Shown in pieces: positions 41,032 to 50,167 of a stretch of 64,000 nt of DNA. Made by a program: the position numbers and the translations under genes. This DNA comes from a virus. Position 1 is the stretch's first letter. Every line of letters starts with the position of its first letter. Where the stretch lies: IMG/VR virus record IMGVR_UViG_3300018039_000006, positions 1 to 64,000 of that record. One strand, written 5' to 3'. The notes below the pieces were generated by a model, which was not told where the DNA came from, ran no database searches, and saw only the letters and a program-made list of their open reading frames with translations.

Positions 41032-41089
41032 CAATACGTATTGACTTGCCCTGAGGGCCAGACGAAAGTCTGCTCTGTCAAGTATTATG
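41032..41089 (-). promoter_or_regulatory. Sheath promoter region: CATAAT box, 5' leader hairpins and 12-bp palindrome
   Basis: Minus strand ACATAATACTTGACAG gives a -10-like box CATAAT at 41084-41089. Transcripts starting ~7 bases downstream would begin near a CAGAC-TTTC-GTCTG stem-loop (41059-41072) and a GCCC/GGGC stem (41048-41058), likely mRNA stabilisers. A perfect palindrome CAATACGTATTG lies at 41032-41043 and could be an operator. The same CATAATAnTTGAC sequence precedes the capsid gene. Confidence 0.5.
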
Positions 41090-41122
41090 TTACCATGCAA
41101 CGACGGAATATGGATGGAACTA

Positions 41123-41344
41123 TCAGTCGGAATCGTTTTCTCGTGCAGCCAACGCCATTTCTTTTAACTCGTCGGGGGTAGCGTCAGGATACTCTTCTAC
41201 TAGGTCTAGAATTTCCCACTGTTCAAACCCACGATAAACATCATCCCACTGATCTAGCTCGTGATTTTCCCAATCTTGCTGCCATGCAGGAATCGCTTCT
41301 ACGTAAGTTTTACCACCACCTGTGATCTTTCTATACTTCGGCAT
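41123..41344 (-). CDS. Small acidic protein upstream of sheath, 73 aa
   Basis: Acidic, Trp-rich (AIPAWQQDWENHELDQWDDV) with a helical C-terminus (EEYPDATPDELKEMALAARE). Start overlaps the end of the 55-aa gene. Not recognised. Its compact size and place between the giant protein and the sheath suggest a minor regulator or assembly factor. About 120 bases of promoter/leader follow before the sheath gene. Confidence 0.55.
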   Translation of the reverse strand: MPKYRKITGGGKTYVEAIPAWQQDWENHELDQWDDVYRGFEQWEILDLVEEYPDATPDELKEMALAARENDSD

Positions 41345-41498
41345 ACCGGGCTCTCTTCCACAACTCTACCTGCGCATTCTCCGTCATTGCCTCTGGAATG
41401 GGCCAACTAGCCCGAGGGCGCACAAGGCTGTCGGCAATAAGCCGATCAACAGAAACTTCAGTGCCACTTTCTAATGTAAACTTTTTATGCGGTGCCAT
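41331..41498 (-). CDS. Small hypothetical protein, 55 aa
   Basis: Fills the gap between two small genes and has ATG 41498 with AGGTAA 8 bases upstream. The protein reads MAPHKKFTLESGTEVSVDRL, then IADSLVRPRASWPIPEAMTE and ends ELWKRARYAEV. It overlaps the next gene by 14 bases, which fits coupling. The EVSVDRL phrase also occurs in the 1975-residue protein upstream (residues ~500), perhaps by chance. Function unknown. Confidence 0.6.
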   Translation of the reverse strand: MAPHKKFTLESGTEVSVDRLIADSLVRPRASWPIPEAMTENAQVELWKRARYAEV

Positions 41499-41512
41499 CA
41501 CAAATTACCTTT

Positions 41513-41920
41513 CTACAAACTTTCAATCTCACTATCAACCCTAGAATCTTCAATAGGTCGCCTAAACTCAAACGGTTCCCCATCCACCGAAACCCCTATC
41601 TTATTCAAAAAGTTCTTCAAAAACTTCGATACACGCTCCAGCCGAATCTCGGGAAGATCCTCAGTAAACAACTCTTCAGGAATACCCTCACTTGCATACA
41701 AATCAACATTGAAAAATTGGGCCAACGGATGTTTAACAAAAAACATACCCGGCACATGTGACAAAAACATGCTGATATGACGAACCTGCCGAACATCGCT
41801 CAAACCAACAAGCATGCCCTTTAACGAACCATTCTTTGCGTAACTATCTGCGTCAAACAACAATACTTCGTCATCGTTAAAAGCCAACGGATAATAATTG
41901 TGCGGCGGATTATTTTTCAT
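41513..41920 (-). CDS. Hypothetical protein, 135 aa
   Basis: Begins NNPPHNYYPLAFNDDEVLLF then DADSYAKNGSLKGMLVGL; the C-terminal part is helical and charged (RLERVSKFLKNFLNKIGVSV) with an acidic end. It follows the giant gene by 9 bases. Not recognised. No signal, membrane or metal motif. Probably part of the same operon as the giant protein and perhaps its partner. Confidence 0.55.
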   Translation of the reverse strand: MKNNPPHNYYPLAFNDDEVLLFDADSYAKNGSLKGMLVGLSDVRQVRHISMFLSHVPGMFFVKHPLAQFFNVDLYASEGIPEELFTEDLPEIRLERVSKFLKNFLNKIGVSVDGEPFEFRRPIEDSRVDSEIESL

Positions 41921-41929
41921 CTAGACACC

Positions 41930-44900
41930 TCAACGCCCAAGCAGGTTTGCGTGTTGCTTACGAATACCCTCTAACAGCTTTTCCAAATTACGTCGCATAA
42001 GAAGATCAATAGGATCATCAGTGCCCAGACGTTCCTTAGCAGCGGCAATACGGCGCTCCAAACTTACACCCCTATTTTCAAGCCACTGAATTTTCAAGTC
42101 CTGATTCAATTTCTTTAACGTCTCCTCTATTTCCCTACGACTCTCAGACTCATCAAACTGGTTAAGAAGCTGCTTCCACGCATTTAACGCAGACTGCACC
42201 TCGGAACTATCAGCACCTCTAAGTCGAACTATCTCCTCTAGCATATCACGTTCTTCGTCAGGAATCAAGCTCATCCACCGGTCCTGCTCCTGCAACACCT
42301 CCAAAGAAGGCCGACCACTACGGTAGCCAGGAACTTGCGTATTATACTGCCCATCCAAAAACACAGTCTCCACATCAGCAATACCACTACCACCAGGCAA
42401 AAGAGCCTCATGATAACCCGAATCCCGGCCCACCTTAGAATCAGGCAACCGCCAAGACCCCGCATAACCCTCACCAAGCGCCTCATCCCGACCCAAAATC
42501 ATCATCTCCATAAACCGGTCATGCGAAGTCACATCAGCAGAATTAGGGGCATTCCGATACGTGTCATCAAACACCATCCGCAACAACTCCTCATCAGAAG
42601 CATTCTCCATACCAGCAGGAACACCACCAATATTCAAAGAGTCACCGATAACAAACGTGGCATTCCTATTCGTGTCACGCTTAAACTCCACCATAGCTGT
42701 GCCGTAATCTTCCGCCGCACCACTAACTGCCTGCATGTACAATGGGTCGGAGCGCACATCATACAGAGCAAACTCTTCTGGAGTCAACTCAGCCTGACGC
42801 TGAGCAAGAATATCGGCAGCAGCCCTACGGCGGCGGGGACCGTAAGAAACCAGCCCAGAAACCGGACGTTCATCATCTGGGGTATCAACAGGAATCCCTA
42901 TGGAAGTTTCGTATGCTCTACGCATCGTCGGTGGGCTAGTGGCACCAACGTCGTCTGCTCGTGTTCTCCCAGTTGGGCGACTAAACTCCAACTCGTGCGT
43001 AGTCTTAATTCGTCCATCCTCAGCGACAAGACCAATAGTCTGTGGGCTGGCACGCCAGGCAACAACGGTGTCTTCATCTTCAACATTTCTGCGTAAGAAA
43101 TCTACAATATCTTTCTTCTGCTGCTCTGGGGAAGTGTTTTTCAAATAGTCGAGAATAGTTTGTGCTTCCCGGCGGTCAGCGTCAGACATTTCAACTTCTC
43201 CACCTGCGGTGCGGCGGCGGCCGGTGCGAAGCTGCTCCTCTAAGACACTAGTCTTTTCGCTAGCAAACGTAGACAGTAACTCTTCCGGCGCTTTATCTGA
43301 AGGGGGTTGGAAGTAAGCTCCGCCGCTGTCCCCCACTCTTTGCGTGACATCTCCACCCTTGCCGGTCCCATACTCCCCCCAAAGATTATCGAGACCCTCT
43401 TGAATATCAGAACGCCTACTTGCCCTATCAGAGTCAGATAAAGAATCAATATTCGACGTGGACCAATAGGAACGGTCAGGTCCCATAAACATAGGCCGCT
43501 CCGAATTGCGCCACTCCTCACTCCGCTTCGCCTGCTCATCCAAGGCTGTCTGGCTTTCTTTAAAAATATCTCTATACCTGTCGGCCTCTTCTAGTGCCTC
43601 AGCCTCAGTGAGTGGGCGGCCCCCACTTCTACGTTGCGCCCCTTCACGGGCAGCCACAGACCGTGTGTTCATAAAAACAGTAGGAGGATTATCAGGATCG
43701 TAACGGCGCTCTTCATCAAAAAACTTTTGCAGAGACTGAGAGAACTGCTCTCTCGCCTCTTCTATCTCTCTAATTTTCTCCCGCCTTGCCGCTTCGTCAA
43801 GATCGTAAACAAACTGACCACGGCCATCGGGCCGTTCCACTCGTTCCCGATACCGGTCATCCATTTCTCTAACGCTCGCCACAAAATTATCACCTATCGC
43901 TTCAGCCACCCGCAACTGACCTATAAGTTCAGGTGACGCCTCAGGCTCATCAGAACTAGACCCGTACAATCTGTCCTGGCGCTGAGAAGCACGCTTAGCG
44001 GCATCGGCATCGAACTTTCTAATACCTTCAGAAAGGGCACGCAGCGCCCTATCGCTCTCTTCCAAAAACTCCGGTGACGGCACAATGTCTCCATCATCGG
44101 CCAGCATGTTGTCTGAAGCATCGTAAAAGTTTCCGTCTTCCCCCAAATAAAAACCCCGATGCTGAGGGTGCTCTTGGAACAGTCCCACCCTACTGAGACG
44201 GGTCTCGGCACCCCACTCTGACCTATCTCTCCCAGCCAAAATATTATGGGCGACTACGTCTGCAGCCTCAGGGGACATATCAGCAAAATTTTCAGGGACA
44301 GCAACCTCAGAGTGTGGAGAAATACGCAAACCGCTAGGGAGCCCGCCGAACACAATATTACAGCTACTACTCCCTGCTCTATCTTTTAGCTCAATGCCCC
44401 TAAACGCCGATGACTCGTTTATGGGACTACCGCAAGACCTAGTTAAAACACGAGCCTTCTCTAACCATGCAATGTCGGCCGTACGTAAATACCCTAGAAT
44501 ATTATCATCTTCATCAGTAACTGCTGACCAGCCCTCACCTTCAGGTACATCCGTATGCACATGTACGTACCCTAGCCCCCCCTCCCCAACGGGAAATGTG
44601 TTTGGGGGGTGTTCTTTTAGCATGGCAATTACAACCTCCACGCCAGTGTGTTCGACCCCGTTTCGATCAACATACTTCTCATCAGGGTTAAACATTATGA
44701 GCGTCTCATCGAGGAGGCCCACGACGGCAGGATCATCCTCCAGTAGCTGCTTGAGACCCGGCGACAATCCCATCGCTTCATAGTCAACTTGGCGGTCCTT
44801 CCCGAGGGGGTAGTTGATATCCGAGCCTCTTCGGCGGTCACGCAACTTGGCTAGTACTCTTATGTCGTCTTCAGTTAAAACACTGAGCAGCCTTTGGAAA

Positions 44901-47857
44901 CGAACATCCTCATCCGTCAGAGGCTCACCTATTACACCCCTTGTCGTAAGCTCTGCCCTACGCCACAAAATATCTTTGCTTTGCAGATCGCCCTTAGGGC
45001 CGTGGGATGACCTAGTTCTAAGTCTAGGAAACCGCCTAACTAAATCAGATGGAGCAGTAAGGTAAGTGTTAGTTCGTACAGCATTATGAGGGTCTGACCT
45101 AATCGGATAATCAAAACCACCCTCGACCATCACAACTTCAGATCTACGAGTTCGGATGTACTCCCAAATAGCTGCCTGCAAAACTTCAGGAGAAACGTTA
45201 TGCTTCTCCGCAGTCTGCTCTAGCACCCGTTCTAGGGTATAAGACCATCCCCGATCACTGGACAACTTTTCACCCTCTAGACCCTCTATCCGTACATCGG
45301 AGCCGCCTCTAATCATGTTCTTAAAGCCAGCCCTGCCCGTGCCGCTCCCCTCCGCCCGCAGAGCAGGGGCAGTGCCACGCATAGCCCAGTTATCGTCTTT
45401 TTTCACAAAGTCAATGTACGCCTCGCCTTCTACAAACTCCGCACCTTTCTCCCTCGGTCCCGCAGTAGGCACCCACCTCCACCCACCATCAATCTTTTCG
45501 AAATCTCCACCATACTTAGCCTTGTAAGCATTTTGCCAATCTATGTTATCAGGATCAAACGGAATCTTGACATCTGACCCCTCCGGCGCAATATTTAATC
45601 GGTCTTTTCCGCTATCCTTGTGAAAAATGAAAGTAAGCACCCGATTTGGATCAATCATCCCGACCAGTACATGCGTATCCACAGCACCCCGCCGCTTAAC
45701 CTCGTCACTAAACAACGACCAAAAAAACGCATCAGTTTTAGGGCCAGACAACTCGTCTATAGTTTTATGGCCATAAAAAATTTCCAACGCCCCAATAATA
45801 TTGCCCGACCCGCCACCGGCCCGAATCGACCCGGCACCGGAGCTGCTAGTCAAATGCAAGTTTATCAACGCCTCCAAAGTAGGTATGTCCACCGCTTCTT
45901 CTTCGCCTTCGTTGCTCCAGGCGCTAGGCTGAACCACTAGTCTCACACGCTGCTCGTCCGTTAAAACATCTAGATGCTTCCTCAAGCTCTCAAAAGAGAA
46001 ACCTTTCGGAAGGGTTTCCAAGGGACGGTCCTTGCTGTGAGGGGCACCATCAATCTCTTCGAAAACTCGACTTACCTCGTTTCGTCTTTTTATCAACAAC
46101 TTCGGGGCACCATCTCCATCCCGAGTTAATTCGATTCTAACATCTTCACTTACCTCGTTTAGTTTTCCTATCAACTCATCCAACATGGCGTTGGCTTCAG
46201 CGAGTCCCTCTGGGTTATCCTTATACGCCTTCAATAAAAACTCGTGAATCGCATCAACTCTCTGCTGAAGTGTAGAGTTTGTACCCAAGCCGGGCAACCC
46301 CCTGCCATCATTTGCAAGAGTGTGAGCCATAAGACGATCAACACTAACTTCAAAGGGTTTGTCCCTACTCAAAAGATCAGCCAGCGCATTAGCTCTGCGC
46401 ATATTGTTCTCCCAGTCATCCCTGGCTGACATCACCGCTATCATGCTCGCAAACTTCTTCACCCCCGCCCAGCGGCCCTCCTCTTCAGATGTCCTCCTGG
46501 TCTCCCGCACCATATGTCTAAGCACTGACACCCTATACCGCAACGACATGCGGGCGTGGTTGTAGTAATTTTGGATCTCTTCAGATTTCAGTAGGTTTGT
46601 AAACTCCTCATTTTCAAAAAGCTCATCAATTTGGCTAGCCGCCATCTCCTCAAAAAGGTCCCAGGTCATATCTTCGCCAAATATATCCTTAAGCTTTTTT
46701 AGATTCCTTTCGTCCTGCTGCCACTCCCGAAGTATCTCCAGGGCAACCTTGTCGTCGCTCATGTCTCCAATAAGCTTATCCGTTGCCTCCCCCTGCCTGT
46801 TAGCGTGCGCCCTTTTATACTTATCAATCAAATGTCGCAGAGCATGCCCACGGTCCCCCGCCTGTTCAGCTGCATCCTGGGCATCCATCGCAGCTACATC
46901 GGCGGGAAGCCGAACATCGCCCGTATTATCATCAGGGAGTAGGGCAACAGCCTCAGCTAGCGCAGCCCCCCTGCCGAGCCGCACCCCGGGGCCACAGCCC
47001 GAGCCCGACTTCTCCCCCTCCTCCTGCTTCACACGCAAACCAGCAGGCATACCACTAGCAACATTTATACCAGCACCCGGAAGCGGACACACCGCAGCGG
47101 CCTCCGATGGCGTCCGAAACGCATACACAACATCTTCAATACGGCGATCAAAAACGGGCACACCCTCATCATCAGTTGGATAATCCCCCAAATTATCATC
47201 AAAAACAGTAACATAAAAAGGTTCCTCAGGAAGATCATCGGCCATCTCAGAAAAATCAGCATCAACCCGATCCCCCGGCGGAACCCCATCCAAAAACTGC
47301 CTCAAATTCGTAGAAACATCCTCACCATACAAATCCTCAATAAACCCAAGCCGCCTATCAATCTCATCAGGATCATCCGTGGGCTCCCACAACATCATCT
47401 CCAACCCGGCATCAGAAATACCAGGATACCTCTTACGTAACTCAGCCCGCCGATCAATCGGCGGATCAACAACCTCCGCAGCCATCGGCACATAAGGAGA
47501 CTTCGGGCTAGCAATAGTCCCAAGCCTATCACCCACCGTACCAAACCTATCCCGGGCCGACAAATCATCCCGATCCCACGACGGCCTCGGAGCATTATCA
47601 ACACGCTCCAACACACCGTTATCGCCACGCCTCGCCAACACAAAATTCTGCCTAAACACGTCAACGCCAGGCGGGTGATCGGCACCATCCACAACCTCAG
47701 CCAACCTACCAGCAGCATCCACCATCGCAAAAACAAACCCCTTAGGGCGCTCCCACAACGTCTGCTCCTGAATGATGCCATCAAGGTCAGCATCAGGCGG
47801 ATTAGGTTTATAAGGTTCTGAACGAAGACCGCCCCAGCGGCCAGGAATAGCTGCCAT
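41930..47857 (-). CDS. Giant multidomain protein with possible ADP-ribosyltransferase-like C-terminus, 1975 aa
   Basis: Hydrophilic, Asp/Glu/Arg-rich, with many disordered linkers, set between the neck and sheath genes: the profile of a phage 'polyvalent' or ejected internal virion protein. No membrane segment. Segments that look folded: ~380-560 helical, ~640-900 mixed (VLTFIFHKDSG, EFVEGEAYIDFVKKDDNWAM), ~1050-1200 (ARVLTRSCGSPINESSAFRG). Toward the C-terminus there are three motifs in the order expected of an Arg-Ser-Glu ADP-ribosyltransferase: VVAWRASP (codons near 43045), a beta/STS-like region (VSGLVSYGP; ATFVIGDSLN) and YHEALLPGGSGIADVETVFL (42361-42420), the last like the E-[x]-LLP.GS...V strand of MuF-linked transferases. 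The enzyme assignment is tentative. Confidence 0.6.
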   Translation of the reverse strand: MAAIPGRWGGLRSEPYKPNPPDADLDGIIQEQTLWERPKGFVFAMVDAAGRLAEVVDGADHPPGVDVFRQNFVLARRGDNGVLERVDNAPRPSWDRDDLSARDRFGTVGDRLGTIASPKSPYVPMAAEVVDPPIDRRAELRKRYPGISDAGLEMMLWEPTDDPDEIDRRLGFIEDLYGEDVSTNLRQFLDGVPPGDRVDADFSEMADDLPEEPFYVTVFDDNLGDYPTDDEGVPVFDRRIEDVVYAFRTPSEAAAVCPLPGAGINVASGMPAGLRVKQEEGEKSGSGCGPGVRLGRGAALAEAVALLPDDNTGDVRLPADVAAMDAQDAAEQAGDRGHALRHLIDKYKRAHANRQGEATDKLIGDMSDDKVALEILREWQQDERNLKKLKDIFGEDMTWDLFEEMAASQIDELFENEEFTNLLKSEEIQNYYNHARMSLRYRVSVLRHMVRETRRTSEEEGRWAGVKKFASMIAVMSARDDWENNMRRANALADLLSRDKPFEVSVDRLMAHTLANDGRGLPGLGTNSTLQQRVDAIHEFLLKAYKDNPEGLAEANAMLDELIGKLNEVSEDVRIELTRDGDGAPKLLIKRRNEVSRVFEEIDGAPHSKDRPLETLPKGFSFESLRKHLDVLTDEQRVRLVVQPSAWSNEGEEEAVDIPTLEALINLHLTSSSGAGSIRAGGGSGNIIGALEIFYGHKTIDELSGPKTDAFFWSLFSDEVKRRGAVDTHVLVGMIDPNRVLTFIFHKDSGKDRLNIAPEGSDVKIPFDPDNIDWQNAYKAKYGGDFEKIDGGWRWVPTAGPREKGAEFVEGEAYIDFVKKDDNWAMRGTAPALRAEGSGTGRAGFKNMIRGGSDVRIEGLEGEKLSSDRGWSYTLERVLEQTAEKHNVSPEVLQAAIWEYIRTRRSEVVMVEGGFDYPIRSDPHNAVRTNTYLTAPSDLVRRFPRLRTRSSHGPKGDLQSKDILWRRAELTTRGVIGEPLTDEDVRFQRLLSVLTEDDIRVLAKLRDRRRGSDINYPLGKDRQVDYEAMGLSPGLKQLLEDDPAVVGLLDETLIMFNPDEKYVDRNGVEHTGVEVVIAMLKEHPPNTFPVGEGGLGYVHVHTDVPEGEGWSAVTDEDDNILGYLRTADIAWLEKARVLTRSCGSPINESSAFRGIELKDRAGSSSCNIVFGGLPSGLRISPHSEVAVPENFADMSPEAADVVAHNILAGRDRSEWGAETRLSRVGLFQEHPQHRGFYLGEDGNFYDASDNMLADDGDIVPSPEFLEESDRALRALSEGIRKFDADAAKRASQRQDRLYGSSSDEPEASPELIGQLRVAEAIGDNFVASVREMDDRYRERVERPDGRGQFVYDLDEAARREKIREIEEAREQFSQSLQKFFDEERRYDPDNPPTVFMNTRSVAAREGAQRRSGGRPLTEAEALEEADRYRDIFKESQTALDEQAKRSEEWRNSERPMFMGPDRSYWSTSNIDSLSDSDRASRRSDIQEGLDNLWGEYGTGKGGDVTQRVGDSGGAYFQPPSDKAPEELLSTFASEKTSVLEEQLRTGRRRTAGGEVEMSDADRREAQTILDYLKNTSPEQQKKDIVDFLRRNVEDEDTVVAWRASPQTIGLVAEDGRIKTTHELEFSRPTGRTRADDVGATSPPTMRRAYETSIGIPVDTPDDERPVSGLVSYGPRRRRAAADILAQRQAELTPEEFALYDVRSDPLYMQAVSGAAEDYGTAMVEFKRDTNRNATFVIGDSLNIGGVPAGMENASDEELLRMVFDDTYRNAPNSADVTSHDRFMEMMILGRDEALGEGYAGSWRLPDSKVGRDSGYHEALLPGGSGIADVETVFLDGQYNTQVPGYRSGRPSLEVLQEQDRWMSLIPDEERDMLEEIVRLRGADSSEVQSALNAWKQLLNQFDESESRREIEETLKKLNQDLKIQWLENRGVSLERRIAAAKERLGTDDPIDLLMRRNLEKLLEGIRKQHANLLGR

Positions 47858-47866
47858 AACTATATC

Positions 47867-48742
47867 CTATCCTGCCGTGGGAACCTTCGCCAGCGACGAT
47901 GCAGAATACGCTCCTACCCCCGCCGCATTCACAGAAGCCAGACGGAACAAATACGAAGTCCCATTAGTCAACCCAGTAACGGTATACACAGGATCAGTAT
48001 TGCCGGTATCAGCCACCACAGTACTCCACGTCGCACCAGAATCCGTGCTTTGTTGAATATTAAACCCAGTAATCTCATAGACCCCCCCATTCCATGTAGA
48101 CTCTGTCCACCCCAAAGTTATCTGAGTATCCCCAGCAACCGCAATAACATTAGTGGGTGCATTCGGTGTAACAGGCAGCTTAGACACCGTATTCTCATGC
48201 GTTTGCACAAACCCCAAAGCGTCATGGTCCACAATTTCTTCAAGAGCTAAGTCATACGAAACGTAGCCCCCCGCCAAAAGACGCTCCCCTTTAATCAGAG
48301 TAAGATCAGAAAACTCTTCTCTAATCGTACTTTCATCAATCTTCGGGTAACACGGAACCCCAGAATCATAAGCCGACAACGACGGCCCATCCATCAAAGC
48401 TTCCCTAACAACAGTAGTCAGATTGTCACGCTGTTCAGTAACAACTTGGGCACCACCATCTCGGGCCCAAATGTAAGTGCGCATATTGTAAGTAACCCTG
48501 AACGACGGATCAGCATCAACCTCATAACCATCCCGCCGAACACTGGCCGTATTCATAACCACAGTAATAACTGTAGGCCACTTGTCCAAAGCAAACGGCT
48601 CGTATGTAAAATAGCGAACCGGTGAAGGAAGCTGAGAACTGCTCAACCCCCAATGATTCCGATATGTGATAAGCCGTGACGGAAGATCATTAGCCAAATA
48701 ATTAGATACATACGCCTTAGCTAGGCGAGGACCTGACATCAT
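47867..48742 (-). CDS. Neck/tail terminator-like protein with C-terminal fibronectin type III domain, 291 aa
   Basis: The N-terminal ~195 residues (KWPTVITVVMNTASVRRDGY, VTYNMRTYIWARDGGAQVVT, EQRDNLTTVVREALM) resemble tail terminator/completion proteins encoded between the connector and sheath. Residues ~200-288 are an FN3 domain: PNAPTNVIAVAGDTQITLGW, WNGGVYEITGFNIQQSTDSG, YTVTGLTNGTSYLFRLASVN, AAGVGAYS. FN3 and other Ig-like additions on virion proteins often bind host surface sugars. ATG with GGAGG 7 bases upstream. It follows the gpG/HK97 gp10-like gene by 16 bases. Confidence 0.72.
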   Translation of the reverse strand: MMSGPRLAKAYVSNYLANDLPSRLITYRNHWGLSSSQLPSPVRYFTYEPFALDKWPTVITVVMNTASVRRDGYEVDADPSFRVTYNMRTYIWARDGGAQVVTEQRDNLTTVVREALMDGPSLSAYDSGVPCYPKIDESTIREEFSDLTLIKGERLLAGGYVSYDLALEEIVDHDALGFVQTHENTVSKLPVTPNAPTNVIAVAGDTQITLGWTESTWNGGVYEITGFNIQQSTDSGATWSTVVADTGNTDPVYTVTGLTNGTSYLFRLASVNAAGVGAYSASSLAKVPTAG

Positions 48743-48758
48743 TTGTCAACCTCCGATC

Positions 48759-49274
48759 CTAGAGAATATCGCTCAAATTACGAACCGCTGAAGCCGCCCG
48801 CTTTTCCTGCCACCCTTTACCATAAACAATCCACCCACCAGTATCCTGAGCAACGCTATTGGCAAAAGTTTCAGCCCGGACCAAAGGATTTCTAACTGGC
48901 AGCCGCCAGTTGCCTTTCTGTGCCCCATGAAAATGGTACCCAGCGTACTCTACGCTAGTACCAAACTCCATTGTCTTTGGGGTAAGATTACGAACCCCAC
49001 CAGGGCCTCCCGATACCAAACTATCACGCAACGCTCCCGTGCGCTGCAGAAGATCCGCTTGGAAACCCTCTCGCCGCTTCTGAGCCCTAGTGGAAGCAGC
49101 AAGGGGAGGCCACGTCCCACTGCCCCTACTTGCAAAATGTCTAGCTTCTTCCTTCTCAATGTCTCGCAGCGCCTTCGTAAAAACTGGTGAAAAGTTGCTA
49201 CTACGCCGTATCATCTGCGCAAAAAAAATTCGCAGCCTCTTCGTATCAACATCTATTTTCGTGCTTGTCGCCAT
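48759..49274 (-). CDS. Phage virion morphogenesis protein (Mu gpG / neck family), 171 aa
   Basis: Family pattern: an N-terminal helix (RIFFAQMIRRSSNFSPVFTK), FASRGSGTWPPLAASTRAQK (usual F...G..W.PL...T...K), LLQRTGALRDSLVSG, EFGTSVEYAGYHFHGA (usual .GT...YA..HQ.G), and RPFV-like RLPVRNPLV. These proteins sit at the head-tail joint and help tail attachment. ATG, one base after the connector stop. Strong match by pattern. Confidence 0.82.
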   Translation of the reverse strand: MATSTKIDVDTKRLRIFFAQMIRRSSNFSPVFTKALRDIEKEEARHFASRGSGTWPPLAASTRAQKRREGFQADLLQRTGALRDSLVSGGPGGVRNLTPKTMEFGTSVEYAGYHFHGAQKGNWRLPVRNPLVRAETFANSVAQDTGGWIVYGKGWQEKRAASAVRNLSDIL

Positions 49275-49275
49275 A

Positions 49276-49923
49276 CTACGACACCCTCACTCGGCGGTAC
49301 TTCTTTATGCTCATAAGCTCCCGCTCAGTAAAACCTGTCTCCATCGGCGCAACATTACGGGTTGTTAAGTCCTTCAAGCCAACCACGTCATCATGCATGT
49401 TCTGCATTTCCCGGGTAGCCGCACGCAACATTAACAACTTAAACACCTTAATGTTCGCCCCATCCAGCCCAGCCGTATACGTGACCGTTATACGGTCATT
49501 TGAAAACACATCATACAAATCAATACCAAAGTCCCTAACAATATAATCAGTCTCTGCAACCAACGCCACAGCAGACGCCGTAGGAGAAGACGCTGTGCGA
49601 CTAACCGACGACACCGAAATAACCGGGCTACTGTTTAGATACAGAGTATAAAATCTAGGATACCGGTAGACGCCAGAAGACATCGGGGAGTCAATCTCAG
49701 GAACCGTGGAATAGTTAAAGTGATACTGGTTACTAGGAACACCTCGGCTCTGATCAGGAATTCTATACGTCTCAGTAAACGACTGTTGCTCAATAGGGCG
49801 TCGAAGGTATGCCTCAAGTTCAGCCTGCAGCCCTTCAATCACAATTTCGGCTGCATCTTCTTGAGTGTTAGTGAACGAAATGTCCATGTATGTAACAATG
49901 TCACTTACCGTAATTAACGCCAT
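49276..49923 (-). CDS. Head-tail connector (gp6/gp15-like adaptor), 215 aa
   Basis: Begins ALITVSDIVTYMDISFTNTQ then EDAAEIVIEGLQAELEAYLR with RPIEQQSFTETYRI, the usual start of head-tail adaptor proteins; middle YLNSSPVISVSSVSR and ITVTYTAGLDG; helical C-terminus (VFKLLMLRAATREMQNMHDD). It joins portal and neck. The order connector - gpG - terminator - (giant) - sheath is standard. The capsid gene lies 6 kb upstream because of the accessory block. Confidence 0.8.
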   Translation of the reverse strand: MALITVSDIVTYMDISFTNTQEDAAEIVIEGLQAELEAYLRRPIEQQSFTETYRIPDQSRGVPSNQYHFNYSTVPEIDSPMSSGVYRYPRFYTLYLNSSPVISVSSVSRTASSPTASAVALVAETDYIVRDFGIDLYDVFSNDRITVTYTAGLDGANIKVFKLLMLRAATREMQNMHDDVVGLKDLTTRNVAPMETGFTERELMSIKKYRRVRVS

Positions 49924-49957
49924 ACCTAACTACCAATCTTGCTAAGACAAACTAAAA

Positions 49958-50107
49958 TTACCGTTGACGGCGTCGGCGGATGCTGTTGATGGCACGAGCA
50001 AGGGCCTCTCGGCCACCTCCACGGCGACGACGGCGAGGGCGGCGAGGTCTAGACGGCAAATCGGAAACATCTATCTCTGTATCATCAATATCAATTGGCT
50101 CTGGCAT
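49958..50107 (-). CDS. Small Arg-rich protein, 49 aa
   Basis: ATG 50107 has a perfect AAGGAGG 6 bases upstream, so it is almost surely translated. The N-terminus is acidic (PEPIDIDDTEIDVSDLPSRP) and the rest has 17 Arg in about 32 residues (RRPRRRRRGGGREALARAIN). The basic part could bind DNA or RNA, like a protamine or an Arg-rich RNA-binding peptide such as lambda N; its neighbours are head-tail genes. Function unknown. Confidence 0.7.
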   Translation of the reverse strand: MPEPIDIDDTEIDVSDLPSRPRRPRRRRRGGGREALARAINSIRRRRQR

Positions 50108-50167
50108 ACTTGCCTCCTTAAACCTATCTTCTACAATATATTACCGCATTAGGAGGCGAGCTTTCGT

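Noticed and set aside
41032-41043. CAATACGTATTG palindrome as an attachment or integration site
   Set aside because: No integrase in the window and no second copy noticed; left only as a possible operator or chance palindrome in the sheath leader.
41331-47857. Homology between the 55-aa protein and the 1975-aa protein through EVSVDRL
   Set aside because: Seven identical residues without flanking similarity is too little; noted only in passing.
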